A stretch of 64,000 bases of DNA, from assembly GCA_024704765.1 (NCBI GenBank), contig JAKMXF010000307.1, forward strand, positions 1 to 64,000, in the 5' to 3' direction. Origin of the DNA: Oopsacas minuta (lineage: Eukaryota; Porifera; Hexactinellida; Lyssacinosida; Leucopsacidae). Each line of letters opens with the position of its first letter. Position 1 is the first letter of the stretch. Made by a program: the position numbers and the translations under genes. This document shows positions 36,606 through 47,866 of this stretch, piece after piece. Under the pieces are notes generated by a model, which worked only from the letters and a program-made list of their open reading frames with translations, had not been told where the DNA came from and did no database searches.

Positions 36606-36935
36606 TTGTAACCGTTCTTCTGAATCAAGGAGGATTGTTGTACAATACATCGGGGAATTTCTAGCCAAAGCACCTCTGACAATAGACTGTACGTTACAGG
36701 GATTGTTGATCCATAATAAATACAGCATGTGCCTCTTGTTCGGTTTACTGCAAGAATAGACCCATTTATAAATGGATCCCCAAATAGAACTAGAAATTTT
36801 AGCACTAATAGAAGTCTTGTGAATCAAAGCCTCGAAAGAACAAAACGTTGAGACCATGAAGTTAACCATTAACAGCCAATCGCTTGCTAATTCCAAAATT
36901 TTTAGATTTACCACCAATTGCAGAAGAATAACTCT
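36606..36935 (-). CDS. Internal exon, same membrane-protein gene
   Basis: A strong donor (CAA|GTGAGT) lies at 36605 and the acceptor is ACCTAG at about 36936. Encodes a hydrophobic segment (WLLMVNFMVSTFCSFEALI), then KRHMLYLLWINNPCNVQSIV and a stretch ending LLDSEERLQ. The 77 nt intron to the next exon is typical of compact arthropod introns. Confidence 0.45.
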
Positions 36936-36960
36936 AGGTAATTAAATTAATTAATTACCT

Positions 36961-37085
36961 TGTTCGTGATGAGTATCTTGATTTAGTGTGATGGGTCCTG
37001 GATTGATGTCCATGCCGCCAAGGATGAGAAGAACAGATATGACGGAGGCACAAAGTGCAGACAATAGGACAGATGAAGTCGCAAT
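36961..37085 (-). CDS. Possible exon with membrane helix and NPGP motif
   Basis: The minus-strand frame reads NWSLYFLVLFIATSSVLLSA followed by LCASVISVLLILGGMDINPG and P, then ends at CAAAG|GTAATT. Splicing to the ACCTAG acceptor at 36936 would keep the frame but would need a 25 nt intron, which is unusually short. A stop lies just upstream at about 37088 with no acceptor between it and the exon, so either the exon is a relic or the real start is elsewhere. Confidence 0.3.
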
Positions 37086-37165
37086 AAATAGAACCAGAAA
37101 ATATAGCGACCAATTTTGTTTTTAAGGAAATTGAATTATAAGATACGAAAGAAAGTATTTATATA

Positions 37166-38516
37166 CAGTGCCGGTCAAAAAGAATTGCTCAAAATGAATG
37201 TATACAGTATAGTAAATGTCAAATTGTATACACTGACCAGATAGTTGAATTCTTGCGAAACCATACTCAGCCATATGTATTTTGATAAGTAACACACCAA
37301 CACAGCTAATCCATTCATTATATTTGCACAACATACAGTTTTTATTTTGTGTTCTTTTTTTTCCAATTTATCTGTTTTTATCGAATTTTCAATGCCTTCT
37401 AAACCCCGAATTTCCATCGAAAATCGAGCCAACCTGATACTACTTTCAGAAAGTGGCCATACTCAGAGGGAGGTAGCTGAAATGGTTGGGTGTAGCCAAA
37501 AAAGTGTAGCCAAGATCCTTAAGAAACACAGGCTGACTGGCACGGTAAGAGACCTCGCTATTCCGGGTAGGCCTCGTGTCACAACCAAAAGGCAAGACAA
37601 TTTATTGGTCAGAAAATGCAAAAAAGATCGATTTAAGACTGCTACTCAGATCAAAGTTGAAGTGTTATCAGAATATTCGATAAAACTTTCCACTTCAAAG
37701 TTCAGAGAAGGTTACGAGGGGCTGGACTGTTCGGACGAAAACCGCGAAGGAAGCCTCGGCTTACTACCAAGCACAAAAGAGACCGACTTTCCTTCGCAAG
37801 ATCGCACAAGAATTGGAATACTGAAGAATGGACAAGAGTTGTGTTCAGTGACGAATCTAGGTTCCTTCTGTATACAAATGACAGGAGCCTACGTTAGGAT
37901 GATGAAGGGGAGGAGTTCTCAGAGAGGTGTCTTCAAAAAACTGGCAAGTTAGGTGGAGGTGGCATCATGGTTTGGGGATGCTTTTGCTGGAGTGGCGTAG
38001 GACTCTTGTGGAAAGTATCTGGGAACCTCAAGATAAATTCCTACATTGATATATTGGAAAATGCACTAATCCCAAGCGTTGATTTGCATTCTCTACATTC
38101 TGACTGGACCTTTCAGCAAGACAACGCCCCATGCCATAGGTCAAAGGGTAGTAAGCAATGGTTTGGTGAGCAAAAAATAGAGATTATGAATTGGCCTGCT
38201 CAGTCACCTAATCTAAATCCGATTGAGAATCTCTGGGATCACATTTCCCTCAGAATTCAAGAGAAAAGCCCATCCAACCACTCAGAGTTGTGGAATGCCA
38301 TATTAAGCACTTGGGATAGCATCGACATTAACAAGCTCCATACTCTAATTGAGAGTATGCCGCAAAGATGTAAAGCCGTAATTCAAGCAAGAGGAGGTAC
38401 TACTAAATACTAACAACAATTTACTTGATTATAATAAAGCATTATTGTTAAAATCAGTCATAGATATAAGAATTTGGGGTAAATTTATTCTGAGCAATTC
38501 TTTTTGACCAGCACTG
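37166..38516. mobile_element. Tc1-like element (DD34E), complete length
   Basis: TIRs CAGTGCCGGTCAAAAAGAAT and, on the reverse complement of the right, CAGTGCTGGTCAAAAAGAAT, continuing TGCTCA; TA at 37164-37165 and 38517-38518. Length 1351 bp. It sits between host-like exons, on the opposite strand to them. Confidence 0.9.
37392..38413 (+). pseudogene. Tc1-like DD34E transposase with one disrupted central stretch
   Basis: ATG at 37392 (MPSKPRISIENRANLILLSE). The paired domain includes HTQREVAEMVGCSQKSVAKI and the GRPR hook in IPGRPRVTTK. The frame is disturbed between about 37700 and 37960, where the first Asp region is read in another frame (FSDESRFLLYTNDR near 37845). The rest is open: FQQDNAPCHRSKGSKQWF and SPNLNPIENLWD give the second Asp and the Glu with 34 residues between. 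It ends TTKY before TAA. It is one of the younger copies in the window, apparently broken by frameshifts only. Confidence 0.85.
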
Positions 38517-38518
38517 TA

Positions 38519-39817
38519 TTTTGAATGGGTTCTGTACAGAAATACCTTCAAAAATTGATCTCAAAGTTATATCTCAACTATCGATTAGCAAAAAATAATT
38601 GAAATTCAGTAGGATTTAGGGTAAGAGACATGAGTTTGAACTGACCCTATTTTGTGTAAAATATGATTCATTCCCTAAATCTAACTCCTGGCTTAAAATT
38701 TGAATTCCTCTAGCTCCGCGAGGTGATAATATTTTTAACGAAATTAAATTTCATAAATGACCATACCACCAAAGTATGCATAGAGAATTTCAGAATCAAA
38801 TTCTGACTTTGAGGTTGGCAAATTCAAGGGAGTTGCGACCCTAAAAATTCGAACCAAAAGGTAGCTAAGAGTAAAAATATTTTAAATCAAAATATATAGC
38901 GTAAAACTTACAAATCTTCTCTTTCCATTGATACGAATTTTAAATCTGATCAGTACAAGTAAGTCAAATTAGTGAGTATAATGCCCCTATTCGAATTGTC
39001 TGCTAACTTGACACTCGTGATGTTTTGGGAGTACTAGGTATGCGAAGATTTACCGAGTTTAGACACCCTTGCAAACTAGAGAACCTTCATTTCTCTGTAT
39101 ACTCCAAGATAGCAGAGTACAAGAACTAAATAATGTTAAAAAAGAAATTTAATACCTCCTAAAGATAAAAATTGATGTGTCTAAAGATATAGTGTACCAA
39201 ACGATAGGATAAAAGTGTGAAATTCGGTATAATTTTTCTTTATTCGCCTAAAAATCAATTTCATAAATACCAACATTTAATTCTATTTTAAAATACTTAG
39301 TTTGATACCTCATTTCCATAAACCAAACATGATAGATTTATAGGGACGCAGTTGACCATTTGTTCTTTTGAATATCTGAATACGGGATAATTTCACATAA
39401 TTATTCAGATATCCGCCTCACAGTGGGAAAAAATGGGCACTTTAGGGGAAATAGGCATGTAACTACTAGCTACATGTTCATAAGGATTCAAAAATAGCAA
39501 ATCGGTGCGAAAATCGATTGGAAACATAAATTAATATCTGAGTAGTATTTAACACAATTGGGTATGATTTGCGGTAGATTCGTGAACATTATAATTGTTG
39601 TTAGAAATTTCCTTAATATTGGCAACACATCAGGATGATTCCATTAATCAGGCGCAAATATCCTAATGAATTAACCCACCAGAATATTCTATTGTTTCCT
39701 CTAGAAACTCCTATTCGTGAATTCCTAAACAGTGATACCGAGATTTATATTATGTAGTTAATTAATAATATATAGGGATTTGAAATATAATTGAAACCAG
39801 AAAAGTGAAGGACTTAC
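38519..39817. other. Intron-like AT-rich stretch
   Basis: Lies between the putative exons at 36.9 kb and 39.8 kb. No coding or TIR pair recognised. Confidence 0.35.
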
Positions 39818-39994
39818 ATAGCTTAGCATAGGAATAATTATTATAAAAGGGACAAACATATTCAACGACCAATTATAAATTACGATAACATGACTAATAC
39901 GGATTCTCGAAGCGAGTCTTAAAATACCGAAAATGTTCGTTAGGAACTTCTCCCCAGGTGATGTGGAAGATAAGATACACATACGTTTCAGAGC
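39818..39994 (-). CDS. Putative exon with a membrane helix
   Basis: Acceptor GAAAG and strong donor TAT|GTAAGTCC. The exon encodes ALKRMCILSSTSPGEKFLTN, then IFGILRLASRIRI, and a hydrophobic end (NWSLNMFVPFIIIIPMLSY). It joins the exon at 40938-41104 in phase 0. The NWSL(N/Y).(F) start of the hydrophobic stretch recurs at the exon near 37080. Product not recognised. Confidence 0.4.
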
Positions 39995-40269
39995 CTTTCA
40001 ATTTCTAATAAAAGTATACAAAATATATGGTACAGTGTCAATAAAGATTCATAATACTTAATTTTCAATAATCAAATTGTTATACTAGGAAACGGCAGCT
40101 CGAAAATTAAAAAGATTAGTGCCACCCTGGAAGTGACAACCTCTATAAAGCGTAGACAAAAATATAATGGAAAACAATGCAAAATAGCTCAAATTTTATC
40201 TCTCATTGCGAGATTTGCTGAAAAGACAAAAAGCCTTTGAAATCAATAGTTTTAAAATCAATAGCTTCA

Positions 40270-40830
40270 TTAGATTACATATCCAGTAGTCAAATGGACC
40301 TTATCGATGCTCAACGAAGTTTTCTGCCGATTGCGAGCTACAAAAGTAGCTATTAGTCTACCAGGAGCACTTTACTATTATATTCGTCTTTATTGCTCCC
40401 CCTTATCAGCAAATCTGCTGTAGTTGCATCAGATGCATGATTAAAAAGTTTCAAGGAGGGAGCACCACTAATATTACATAGCGACAATGGTAGGGAATTT
40501 TGCAATGAGCTACAATTTCAGTTATTGAATCAAAACTGGCCTTAATTTAGGAATATACATTGAAATTTACAGTATCCACGATTCCAAGGCTCTGTTGACA
40601 CGAACAAATACTTAATTCAGCGACTTTGGAACAATAAAGCTATCGATCAAAGTTTCCGCCAAAGGTGTAACATATTTTAGCTTACAATCATTTAACTCAG
40701 GATCAGAACTATCAGATTTTGGACGAATACTTACAGGTACAACATCCAATGTTAATGTTAACTGCATTGAATGTGGACTGGAAACTGTGGATCACAGCTT
40801 GAAGGGAAGGGTTTGGGTTTGGCCTATTTC
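40270..40830 (+). pseudogene. Integrase fossil (Ginger/KRBA2-like)
   Basis: The plus-strand frame gives GAPLILHSDNGREFCNEL near 40460-40515, an integrase core motif with its catalytic Asp, then PRFQGSVDTNKYLIQRL near 40578-40625, where QGSVE(R)xN is expected (the Glu is now Asp). A trailing CIECGLE block follows. It is heavily degraded, and lies within the intron between the two putative exons flanking it. Confidence 0.55.
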
Positions 40831-40937
40831 GCAGTAAATATACTATGCAAAGAGGCATAAAGGCTGATAAATGTATAAGGAGAAACATCAAACGAAAGCA
40901 AAAGCAGTTGCATTACTAACTGCTCAAGTCTAACTAC

Positions 40938-41104
40938 CTCCCGGAAATGTGGGGGATAATGGATATAAAATATCACAATCGGCATCCTAAAGAAATGTGT
41001 TAGATTGTATTGGGTTGGTAACCATTTGTACAAATGAAGTATTCTTAATTCTGTCCAGAAAGACATTGCAACGAAAATCATGAAGAAAATAAGTATAAAG
41101 TGAT
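40938..41104 (-). CDS. Putative exon with a membrane helix
   Basis: Acceptor AAGCAG at 41105 and donor GAG|GTAGTT at 40937. The exon encodes HFILIFFMIFVAMSFWTELR, then LHLYKWLPTQYNL and FRMPIVIFYIHYPPHFRE. Joins the 39994 exon in phase 0. May be part of the same multi-pass membrane gene that ends at 35632. Confidence 0.4.
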
Positions 41105-41857
41105 CTGCTTATGAGTTCCATAATAATAAATACAATGGAAGTACGTTGTAAATCAGGGTTTCATCCAGGTTTTCAGAGTCATACGCTAAAATTGAATTTT
41201 CATTATTTTAATACGCCTAGACTATATATTTTCCACTTCTGTAAATGAGGTTTGACTAAATTTTCGTATACTTAGAGATATATCTCTTGAAATTCGTGCG
41301 GCTGTAGGCGCGCTGCATACACGTGGATAATATCCCTGTAGTGATACTTTAGTTGAGGACGATCGCAGAAAGTTTAGGGTATACATGTGACGAACTGAAT
41401 ACTGTATTAAATAATCAGTAAAAAGGGCGCCAAACTGATTTAGCTTAGGAGCCCAAAGTATCTTAATCCGTCCCTGACCATTTTTCATAATTTCAATAAG
41501 GCAATATTTGTTGGGAAGGCTGTTAACGGCGATGCTGATACAATCACTGATTATGATGACAAATAATTAGTAATTTAAGCTTGGTTACCTTCAGTCATGT
41601 TGGTTATGCTTAGTCATAATAGCAATAAAAATGCGATATTATTCAATAATGACACAAAATATCTCGGTGACCACTGTGTGGGCAGTATTGATATATCACA
41701 ACTATATGAGAAATAATCTAACCGAATGAATATTCAAATATACAATCTTTATGTGAAGGCTTTGGTCGTAACGATTACTAATTTTCTTTTCAGTGCTAAT
41801 GTACGTAATTGTATTTGCAGATGGATAAATAAAATGAGTTTAAAAGATAAATACAGT

Positions 41858-42140
41858 TGACCCCCCTCTTATGCGATTCCCAACAATCCGAAACTTCGCT
41901 AATTCGAACAGTGCATAAAGGCGATACAATCTCCGCAAACATATTCAAAAATGAATAAACACCAATTCTGCTGCGGATGATAACATAATACAATATTTCA
42001 TATCCAAGAGGCATGTTCAAAGTTTGACAACATCCGTAAATAGAGTAGGCCCTAGTTCCCATACTATGGATCTCCGGAATTTCAATAATTTGAACAATTT
42101 CATCATTCTAAACAAAAAATATTTTGTTTATACCGGGCTG
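41858..42140. repeat. Possible pogo-like MITE
   Basis: 'ttcgctaattcgaacag' (about 41894) and the reverse complement of 'ctgttcgcattagcgaa' (about 42139-42155) form an inverted pair, and the left edge begins CAGTTGACCCCCCTCTTATG, a Tigger-like terminus. The right terminus is unclear. Confidence 0.35.
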
Positions 42141-42205
42141 TTCGCATTAGCGAAAGACTAACTTATAGCAATTCAAAATCATTTATGATTTAGAAGATCA
42201 AAAGG

Positions 42206-43333
42206 TTAATATAAAATTAGTCCATCAGAATTTTGTAATATTTTGATGTTGTAATTCAACTTTAAACATTTGGAAAATGATTCAGTAGAAAGTAACACTC
42301 CACTATCGATTATGTCACATATTCCTGTAAGTTCCTGAATAGGCTTGAAATGAATTAACCGACAAAAAGAATAATTAGGGAGTATTGATTGATACAGGTG
42401 GGCAATACAGTACAATTCTTCATTGAAGGATCGTTGAGAATTAAGTGTAAGAATCATAAAAAGAAAAATAAATAGTGTTTGGAAATCGAAAGCTATACTA
42501 TTTGACTTTAGAACTGAGCCAAATTCACAGCAAATTTCTGTATATCTGTGAAGTGAGAAGGAATAAGATGAATAGATTTGTACTAATTTCGTCAGATTAT
42601 GAGATGAATTGAAATTGAATTCAAGCTGAAGATTTTCTGTTGGGAATATTGAATATATGCTACATAAACGATTCAGCGAATTCACATTGCAAGCATACAA
42701 GGACTGAACCAAAGATTCGATAAAATGAAATATATTTAGGTAAATTAACATATTCTTGTGTGTATTTCGAAGGTAATAGGAAAGATCTAGATTTAGGGTT
42801 TTAATATAATTGACACAAGGACTGAACTCTTTTCTAAGGTTAAACATAAACAGTCTATGGAAATCTGGCCTAGGAATAGATTCTGAGTCTGATAATAAAA
42901 GGGATGAAGAAAAAATCCTCAAAATGTGATTAGACTCTTGTGAGTAGGAATTCATGAAATAGTGAATGCAAGAGTTTATTAGGTTGCGATATTTGGACAT
43001 TTGAGACAAAATCAAATTACAAGATGAAATATTACGAATATGATGAATCATATTCGTTTCAGATTGGAGAAACCGTGTATATGAATTATGTGAGTGAAAT
43101 TTATGATCGGGTATTAGTTGATTATATGTATTCGAGGAATCTGAACAATACATATCAATGGGAATTTGTGCAGTTTTCTTGATGAGAAGTAAAATAATCA
43201 AATAATAAAGATAACTACTCATATTCTGATTTAACAAACTTTCCATTTTCGAAAAACAAGAACCGATGGAATAGTTGTTCTTAGGCGATAAAAGTTGGGA
43301 ATGATTCGAAAATATACAGACATAAATTTCCAT
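42206..43333 (-). CDS. 375-residue ORF resembling a divergent nuclear-receptor ligand-binding domain
   Basis: One uninterrupted minus-strand frame, ATG at 43333, with an acceptor-like TTCTTCTTTTAAAG just upstream, so it may be the last exon of a longer gene. Residues about 160-250 (RKEFSPCVNYIKTLNLDLSY then FHFIESLVQSLYACNV) follow the spacing of receptor helices 3-5. Residues about 280-350 (AFDFQTLFIFLFMILTLNSQ, NEELYCIAHLYQSI, FCRLIHFKPIQELTGICDII) follow helices 7-10. The N-terminal half is Ser/Asn-rich with no recognisable domain. No C4 zinc-finger DNA-binding domain is visible in the window. The fold call rests on pattern only, and no clear helix-12 motif is visible. It could also be an unrelated alpha-helical protein. 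Sequence composition is Ser/Asn/Ile/Tyr-rich in line with AT-rich DNA. Confidence 0.45.
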   Translation of the reverse strand: MEIYVCIFSNHSQLLSPKNNYSIGSCFSKMESLLNQNMSSYLYYLIILLLIKKTAQIPIDMYCSDSSNTYNQLIPDHKFHSHNSYTRFLQSETNMIHHIRNISSCNLILSQMSKYRNLINSCIHYFMNSYSQESNHILRIFSSSLLLSDSESIPRPDFHRLFMFNLRKEFSPCVNYIKTLNLDLSYYLRNTHKNMLIYLNIFHFIESLVQSLYACNVNSLNRLCSIYSIFPTENLQLEFNFNSSHNLTKLVQIYSSYSFSLHRYTEICCEFGSVLKSNSIAFDFQTLFIFLFMILTLNSQRSFNEELYCIAHLYQSILPNYSFCRLIHFKPIQELTGICDIIDSGVLLSTESFSKCLKLNYNIKILQNSDGLILY

Positions 43334-43339
43334 TAAGTC

Positions 43340-44397
43340 TTTAAAAGAAGAAGTGACCTAGAGGAATAACAAAAAATTAGCAACCCAAACAATAACAACT
43401 ATAATTGTTAAATAGACACTATTCTATATAAATATAATTACATAGGCTCTTGGGAGCAGGCTCCTTGCTTGCTAGCAAATATCTAATGTATATATGGCCC
43501 ACAATATATTATGCACGATCACTGACCCTATTTTGATTAACCATGGATATATTGAAGTTCATTGAATTTAGATATGAAATTTACTCTTCTCAATAACACA
43601 AGATTGATATATTTGGGGTCGATTATTGCCAATACACTAACTCGCACTCACAACGTACAAGTAAATGTCATCAAATTGTATATATGCATGGCGGTGCTAT
43701 ATAGTGAATGTCATCTAGAAAGATTTCCCGTGGAAATATTATGAAGAATAATTCTTCATGGAAGAATAGTAGATAGATTTATTCCGAAAATGGAATTCGC
43801 ACAATTTCAAAGAAAGTTAGTAAACATCTATACTGTCAGAACGGAATTCATCTGTATATGTTTGTATGTCAAAAATTGATTGAAAAAAATGGATGACCCC
43901 TAGGGATATTTGGGTCTGGCTCGGACAAGTTCGAGTCTTGGACGAAAATTCAAACAATGACGGAAATTATGACGTCATTATCACCTTTTTGGATTTTCGA
44001 AAAATCACATTATTAACCACTGATTAGTTAATATAAGGGTTGGAATTTAACCCTGGTTAATCAAACTATAGAAGTATATTTCCCATTTTTGAAAATGTCT
44101 TCACTAAGCTAGATTAATTAAATGAAGACAATACATCAGAATCTAGCTCTATTCTATTACCACTTGTAAGACATCTAGTTATAAGTGAATTATACGATTA
44201 CATATCTATATTTATGAAGACTTTGAATATTTACTGTGTTTACAATTTAATCAAATTATAGTCTGGAATCCTAAATTAGAGTCTCAAACACAGTTTAGGT
44301 AGTTTACCAATTAAATGAGGTTTAGCACAGTGTAATAACCAGTTTTGACCATACAATAGGATTTAACCCAATTGAACCCACAAAATGGGGTTAAACC
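43340..44397. other. Stretch without a recognised gene
   Basis: Upstream of the 375-residue ORF. I looked for a nuclear-receptor zinc-finger exon on the minus strand and saw none. Near 43910-43950 and at 59780-59840 there is a shared 'cgacaagttcgag'-like block of dispersed repeat. Confidence 0.4.
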
Positions 44398-45920
44398 ACC
44401 GGTTCTCAAAGTGTGGGTCGCGACCCAAAGTGGGGTCGCCACGAAATTCTTGTGGGGTCACATAAAGATATATCATTGACCCATAATTAATGCGGTAGAA
44501 ATACTAATCTATAGTTATACGTAAACACGTATATGTATTTGTAATAATATACATTTATGATTTTGTTTGCAGTGGTGTTTTACTTATTTGCCCTTTGTAA
44601 AAACTTAAGAGGGATAGAAACCGCCTCCCACCAAAGCACGTCACTCATACATTTTCATATTTGTTGACAAATTAGAGTACTTTTAGTACAAATTAAAGTT
44701 GACTGGCAGTTACTTGATACACTGTTTACTTTCTACTAGCTGCTTCGGAGTGTTTTGTTCATTGATGTCTGTTTCAACAACTAAATCAAAATCACGAAAG
44801 CGGAACTATTATGAAACTTTCTTGAAACTTAGTTTTGTAGAATTTCATGGTAACCGAAATGTGTCCTATGTGGAGTGATCTTATCAGCTGAATCTATGAA
44901 GACGAACAAGTTACAGACGTATCTGCACACAAAACATCGGAATTTGCGGTGATGAACCAATCAACTTTTTTGAACCCAAGGTTCATGTTTTACATAAAGA
45001 AAATTCTGCAATGGCTTCATTCACGGGAGTAAATAAGGCAGCAGTGCATGCATCATATGTAGCTTCCCATCACATTGCCAAAAATAAAAGGTCACACAGC
45101 ATTGGTGAGAATTTGATACTTCCTCTCACGAAACAAGTAGTTGAAATAATGCTTGGACAAACTCAGAGCAAGAAATTGAATGTGCTATCCTTGTCAAATG
45201 ATACTGTACAGAAACGCATAATTGATATGTCTGAAGATGTCCTTGAGCAAATACTGCAACAGCTCAATGACTCAGTGTACTATGCGATTCAATTATATGA
45301 GTCAACTGAAATTGCAAGTATGCCTCAACTTTCTGTGTTCATTAGATACGTCAGTGACTGCGAAACAATTGAGAATTTCCGTTCTGCAGACTACTACTAC
45401 TGGGTTCGGTATATGGGTTCGGTATATTCAATTGCTTGAACACCTTCTTTGTTATAAAAAAAAACATTGCATGGAAGTCGGATGGGACAAATGTGTTGGA
45501 AAATGTACAGATGGAGCTGTAGCCTGTATGGTATCGGAAATGGTGTTGTGAAACGAATGCAAGATGATGCTAAATCTGCAAAGTGGACACAAACAAAAGC
45601 TCGAAATCGCCTGCAGCTGGAGCACGATTTACGACTCGTACAGAACGTAAATCCACCCTTCATAGATCTCACAACTAACAAACAAACATACCCTTCACAT
45701 TGAAACAGATTAATGATTTAGTGAATATAGGCTTATAGCTATAGTCCTTTTAGTGACAAAGTATTCAACATCGTGTGAATTGTGTCATCATAGTTTTTGA
45801 AATTAATAAATTGTATTTTCATGAATACAAACCATTTTTAGCTTATAGGGTTGCAATATAACTCAGTACCAAAAATGTTAGAAATTGGGGTCGCGACAAA
45901 AAAAGTTTGAGAACCCCTAC
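44398..45920. mobile_element. hAT element with classic TIRs
   Basis: Left TIR 'ccggttctcaaagtgtgggt' followed by cgcgaccc; the reverse complement of the right TIR reads 'aggggttctcaaactttttt' and ends in cgcgaccc. Flanks GTTAAACC (44390-44397) and TTTAGACC (45921-45928) match at 6 of 8 positions, an aged 8 bp duplication. Confidence 0.75.
44765..45560 (+). pseudogene. hAT (ZBED5-like) transposase, 3'-truncated
   Basis: ATG at 44765 (MSVSTTKSKSRKRNYYETFL). After a short disrupted BED-finger region, 45011-45380 is open: NKAAVHASYVASHHIAKNKR, HSIGENLILPLTKQVVEIML, LSLSNDTVQKRIIDMSEDVL and YYAIQLYESTEIASMPQLSV, where the usual LDESTDIA has become LYESTEIA. The frame changes near 45400, and traces such as WDKCVGKCTDGAVACMV end by 45560. 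The C-terminal half with the dimerisation motif is missing, so this is an internally deleted copy. Confidence 0.8.
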
Positions 45921-46325
45921 TTTAGACCTAATTTGTTTAATAAATATTTCAATGAAGACGCATTAAGTATAAAAAGCATTGTATAATACGCATTATACTT
46001 TCAATTACAATTTTTTGGTGACGTAACTTCTATTAGGCCGATTTCTGAAATAAATATTTGCATCAAAACAGTAGCTCTCGATTCGATAATGAGAAATATC
46101 GGATAGCTGACCAAATAATATAATACTTGAAAACAATGTAACTTATACAAGTCTAACAATGTCCAAATCTCATATTTCGAAGAAAAACCAGACGAGTTAA
46201 AACATAGATCACGTATAACGTATTCTACGTTATACGCGTCTTATACAAATTAGCTTTAGACATGATTTTGTGTGAATCTTAATTCTGATAGGCAGTGGTA
46301 ATGGTGGTTCCAAGTTAAGGGTTTG

Positions 46326-46790
46326 TCAAGACCTAGTAATAGATGTTGCTTCTATTTTGAAGTAGAAAAGAATGGTATGAGGAATTGTTAGTATTGACTG
46401 CGAATTAAAGGAATCTTGGGCTTTCAGCACATCACCATTTAACAACATAGATTCACAGGTCATGAGAGCAGATGGTACTAACAGTTGTTGACAAACAATA
46501 TGGTAAATATGATCAAAGCCGAAACTCTGGTAATTGAGAATTTCTTTGCTTAATGTTTTGAATGCTCTGGCCAGCAGCACTGCATCACTTTCGTAATCGC
46601 ATATTATTGTCACCTACAGAATCAGCTTCATACCTTTTCCAAAGAATAAATCCCATTTTGGCCATAGCTCAGCTCTTGTACTTGTAGAAATTTGCTAGAA
46701 CTTTTTCTTTGAATCATAGTCTATTGGTATCTTCCTCAAACCCAAGGCATTGTTGTAATCAATCTCCATATAGTTGATATAAATGCGAAA
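46326..46790 (-). pseudogene. Unrecognised coding remnant with two in-frame TAG codons
   Basis: A single minus-strand frame runs from about 46775 (MEIDYNNALGLRKIPIDYDS) through TAG, QISTSTRAELWPKWDLFFGK, a second TAG at about 46616, then TIICDYESDAVLLARAFKTL and QQLLVPSALMTCESMLLNGD to a TGA at 46326. The second TAG also looks like an acceptor (TTCTGTAG), but the only donor just upstream would leave a 20 nt intron. The sequence looks protein-coding but I do not recognise the family. Confidence 0.4.
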
Positions 46791-47164
46791 TGTCCCATTT
46801 TTATACATTAACTTCATATGGAATACAATGAAAATAAAACTAGTTAGATATAAACATGTCTGAAAAATGTTCTATTTCACCTAGGTTATTCCATATGCGC
46901 TTATTTACAACATACGAAAGGATAAGGGATAATCAGAAATACAACTTGCAATGTTAATTTAAGAAATTTTCATCCAAAGATATCAAAAAATATTGATGAA
47001 AATTCTTCAATAAATATTGGCAAAATCCAATCACATGAAATGTGCCAATCGATAATTGTCTAGATTGGGTTGGATTGGCACTCCTAGTTACCAGGAATTG
47101 GAAGGTTTAGTCCCTCCGCAACCGAACAACAAAGATAGGGATGGAATGGATAAGAATATACGGA

Positions 47165-47866
47165 AATTACCTTAAAATTTTGATAATTAAACAAGGATTC
47201 ATGGTGGTGAGAAAGAACTATATACGGATTATCATCATCATCTAAAATAAGGCGTTTTCGAAGAAAATTAACCAAAGTACATTTGTCAGAATATATTTGT
47301 GGAACAAGAGATAAAAGATATAAATTTAATGTATATGCCAATCCAAATAAGGTAGCATGGTGGATCAAAACTGAACGAATTTGATTGATTTCGTTAAATA
47401 ACTCTAACATCTGGAGAACAAGAGTATGTAAATCCATGAAGAAAAGTCCATTAGTATACAAGAAATTGTCAAAATCATCAACATGATGAAATTGTAAGAG
47501 AAATCTTCGGTCAGATGAAGACAATATAAGACTTAGAGGGAGATCAAAAATGGTAGAAAATTTTGCTAATTCATTCAGGATAAGACAAGATTTGGGAAAA
47601 GATAACAAATAGTCGAATATCCCAGTAGGAAAACCAAAAGATAAATCAAAGTGGTTCTTTGAAGAAAATACATCAGGAAAAGCAGACATTGTACTGAATC
47701 TGGTGAAAAAGCGGAATATTGATAATCTAAATACGTTAAAGATGGGTAATATCGTAATTGAAAAATCCTCAGGAATATAATGAGGATTTTGATTAGAACT
47801 CTCCCGATAATGAATCACCCATTTCTGGAGACTGTATAAAGAGAATTCAAAATTTCTAACGAATCT
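47165..47866 (-). pseudogene. Second receptor-like exon, 5' edge cut by Merlin insertion
   Basis: The minus-strand frame runs from the Merlin boundary (47866) to a donor AAG|GTAATT at about 47165. The segment PIFNVFRLSIFRFFTRFSTM with a following FGFPTGIFDYLLSF, and FFMDLHTLVLQMLELFNEIN with LFGLAYTLNLYLLSLVP, repeats the helix pattern seen in the 42206-43333 ORF, so the two may be divergent paralogues. The first codons of the computed frame (47867-47887) belong to the Merlin TIR, so the upstream part was separated by the insertion and would have to lie beyond 51462, where I see no continuation. Confidence 0.4.
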
